Assembly (NCBI GenBank): GCA_030426445.1 | Contig: JAUHYS010000119.1 | Location: 1-6,546, forward strand | Direction: 5' to 3' | Length of the DNA: 6,546 bases | DNA from: a bacterium | GTDB taxonomy: Bacteria; UBA10199; DSSB01 | Shown here: one piece after another, positions 5,946-6,546 of the stretch | How positions within the stretch are numbered: the first letter of the stretch is position 1 | How the letters are laid out: every line of letters starts with the position of its first letter | Program-made: the position numbers and the translations under genes | Notes under the pieces: model-generated | What the model saw: only the letters and a program-made list of their open reading frames with translations | Told to the model about the DNA's origin: nothing | Database searches by the model: none

Positions 5946-6546
5946 ATGGATAATCAAAAATTGATCAATAATATCAACGTAGAGTCTCATCATTTACTTC
6001 CCACTCCCGAAGAAATTCGCCAAGAATTCCCTGTAAGTGGTGCTGCCTCACAAATCGTTTTGGAAACTAGGAAAAGTATTGAGCAAATCCTCGACGGCCA
6101 AGACAAAAGAATTTTCATTGTTGTTGGACCTTGTTCAATTCATGATATTCAAGCCGCCAAAGAATATGCAGAACACCTCAAAAAACTCTCAGATAAAGTT
6201 TCCAGTAAAATAGTCCTGGTGATGAGGGTCTATTTTGAAAAACCTCGAACCACCGTAGGTTGGAAAGGTCTCATCAATGACCCGCATATGGATGACTCTT
6301 TTGATATACAGTCTGGGATTAAAATTGCACGTAAGCTTTTAGTCGACCTTAATGAAATGGGGCTTCCAACTGCGACTGAGGCCTTAGATCCCGTTATCCC
6401 ACAATACATCTCTGACCTTATTTCTTGGACAGCTATTGGGGCACGCACGACCGAGTCGCAAACTCATCGAGAAATGGCAAGTGGACTTTCGACTCCGGTA
6501 GGTTTCAAAAATGCAACAGATGGTAATGTCAAAGTTGCTATCAATG
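5946..6546 (+). CDS. aroF: Class I 3-deoxy-7-phosphoheptulonate (DAHP) synthase, AroF-like, 3' end cut by window edge
   Basis: DAHP synthase condenses phosphoenolpyruvate with erythrose 4-phosphate, the committed first step of the shikimate pathway to Phe, Tyr and Trp, in the cytoplasm. The first 200 of an expected 350 or so residues are present. The metal-ligand cysteine is C63 in GPCSIHD. The substrate-binding stretch MRVYFEKPRTTVGWKGLINDPHMD (93-116) has R94 and K99-P-R-T. IGARTTESQ (164-172) has R167, and PVGFKNATDG (184-193) has K188. The remaining metal ligands (His, Glu, Asp) lie beyond the edge. Among the three E. coli isozymes it looks most like tyrosine-sensitive AroF: TEALDP (144-149) and TESQTHREMASGLS (169-182) match AroF more closely than AroG or AroH. 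An Asn at position 9 also aligns with AroF N8, a known Tyr-feedback residue. Tyrosine inhibition is therefore plausible but inferred. The ATG has only a weak purine-rich AAAGAAAG ahead of it, but the N-terminal alignment supports this start. Confidence 0.93.
   Translation, partial: MDNQKLINNINVESHHLLPTPEEIRQEFPVSGAASQIVLETRKSIEQILDGQDKRIFIVVGPCSIHDIQAAKEYAEHLKKLSDKVSSKIVLVMRVYFEKPRTTVGWKGLINDPHMDDSFDIQSGIKIARKLLVDLNEMGLPTATEALDPVIPQYISDLISWTAIGARTTESQTHREMASGLSTPVGFKNATDGNVKVAIN

Noticed and set aside
6230..6448. 72-aa minus-strand open frame opposite the DAHP synthase
   Set aside because: It is antisense to the highly conserved substrate-binding stretch of the DAHP synthase, with no domain and no Shine-Dalgarno recognised.

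Overview
The window is ordinary-looking chromosomal DNA from an AT-rich (estimated by eye below 40% GC) Gram-negative bacterium. It holds six protein genes, two of them cut by the window edges. I see no RNA genes, insertion sequences, prophage, CRISPR array or toxin genes. The gene content is proteobacterial in flavour: an inner-membrane CreC-type histidine kinase, an AroF-type DAHP synthase, HemW and a DNA polymerase III delta subunit. The low GC and the YndJ-like membrane protein beside a CreC kinase would suit a Bdellovibrionota/deltaproteobacteria-like lineage, but that placement is inference and not shown by the sequence.

Layout. From about 4802 down to 1, four genes lie head to tail on the minus strand. 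They are hemW (radical SAM heme chaperone), a roughly 10-span YndJ-like membrane protein, a CreC-like sensor kinase, and holA (DNA polymerase III delta), whose last few codons fall outside the window. The gaps are 24 bp, 0 bp (TAA immediately followed by ATG) and 37 bp, so one transcript is likely. From 4892 to the right edge, two genes lie on the plus strand: a ParA-type ATPase with no ParB partner in view, and the first 200 codons of a class I DAHP synthase (first step of the shikimate pathway).

The 89-116 bp between hemW and parA is a divergent promoter region. It contains two overlapping inverted repeats that could be an operator. The 130 bp between parA and the DAHP synthase has no clear terminator or attenuator.

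How the genes fit together. The minus-strand group mixes housekeeping (replication clamp loading, heme handling) with a sensor kinase and a membrane protein. The kinase has no response regulator in the window, and CreB and CreD, its usual partners, are absent here. I do not see a convincing new biological system. The points most worth a second look are the CreC kinase coupled to a histidine-bearing YndJ-like membrane protein, the lone ParA with N- and C-terminal extensions, and the dyad between the divergent genes.
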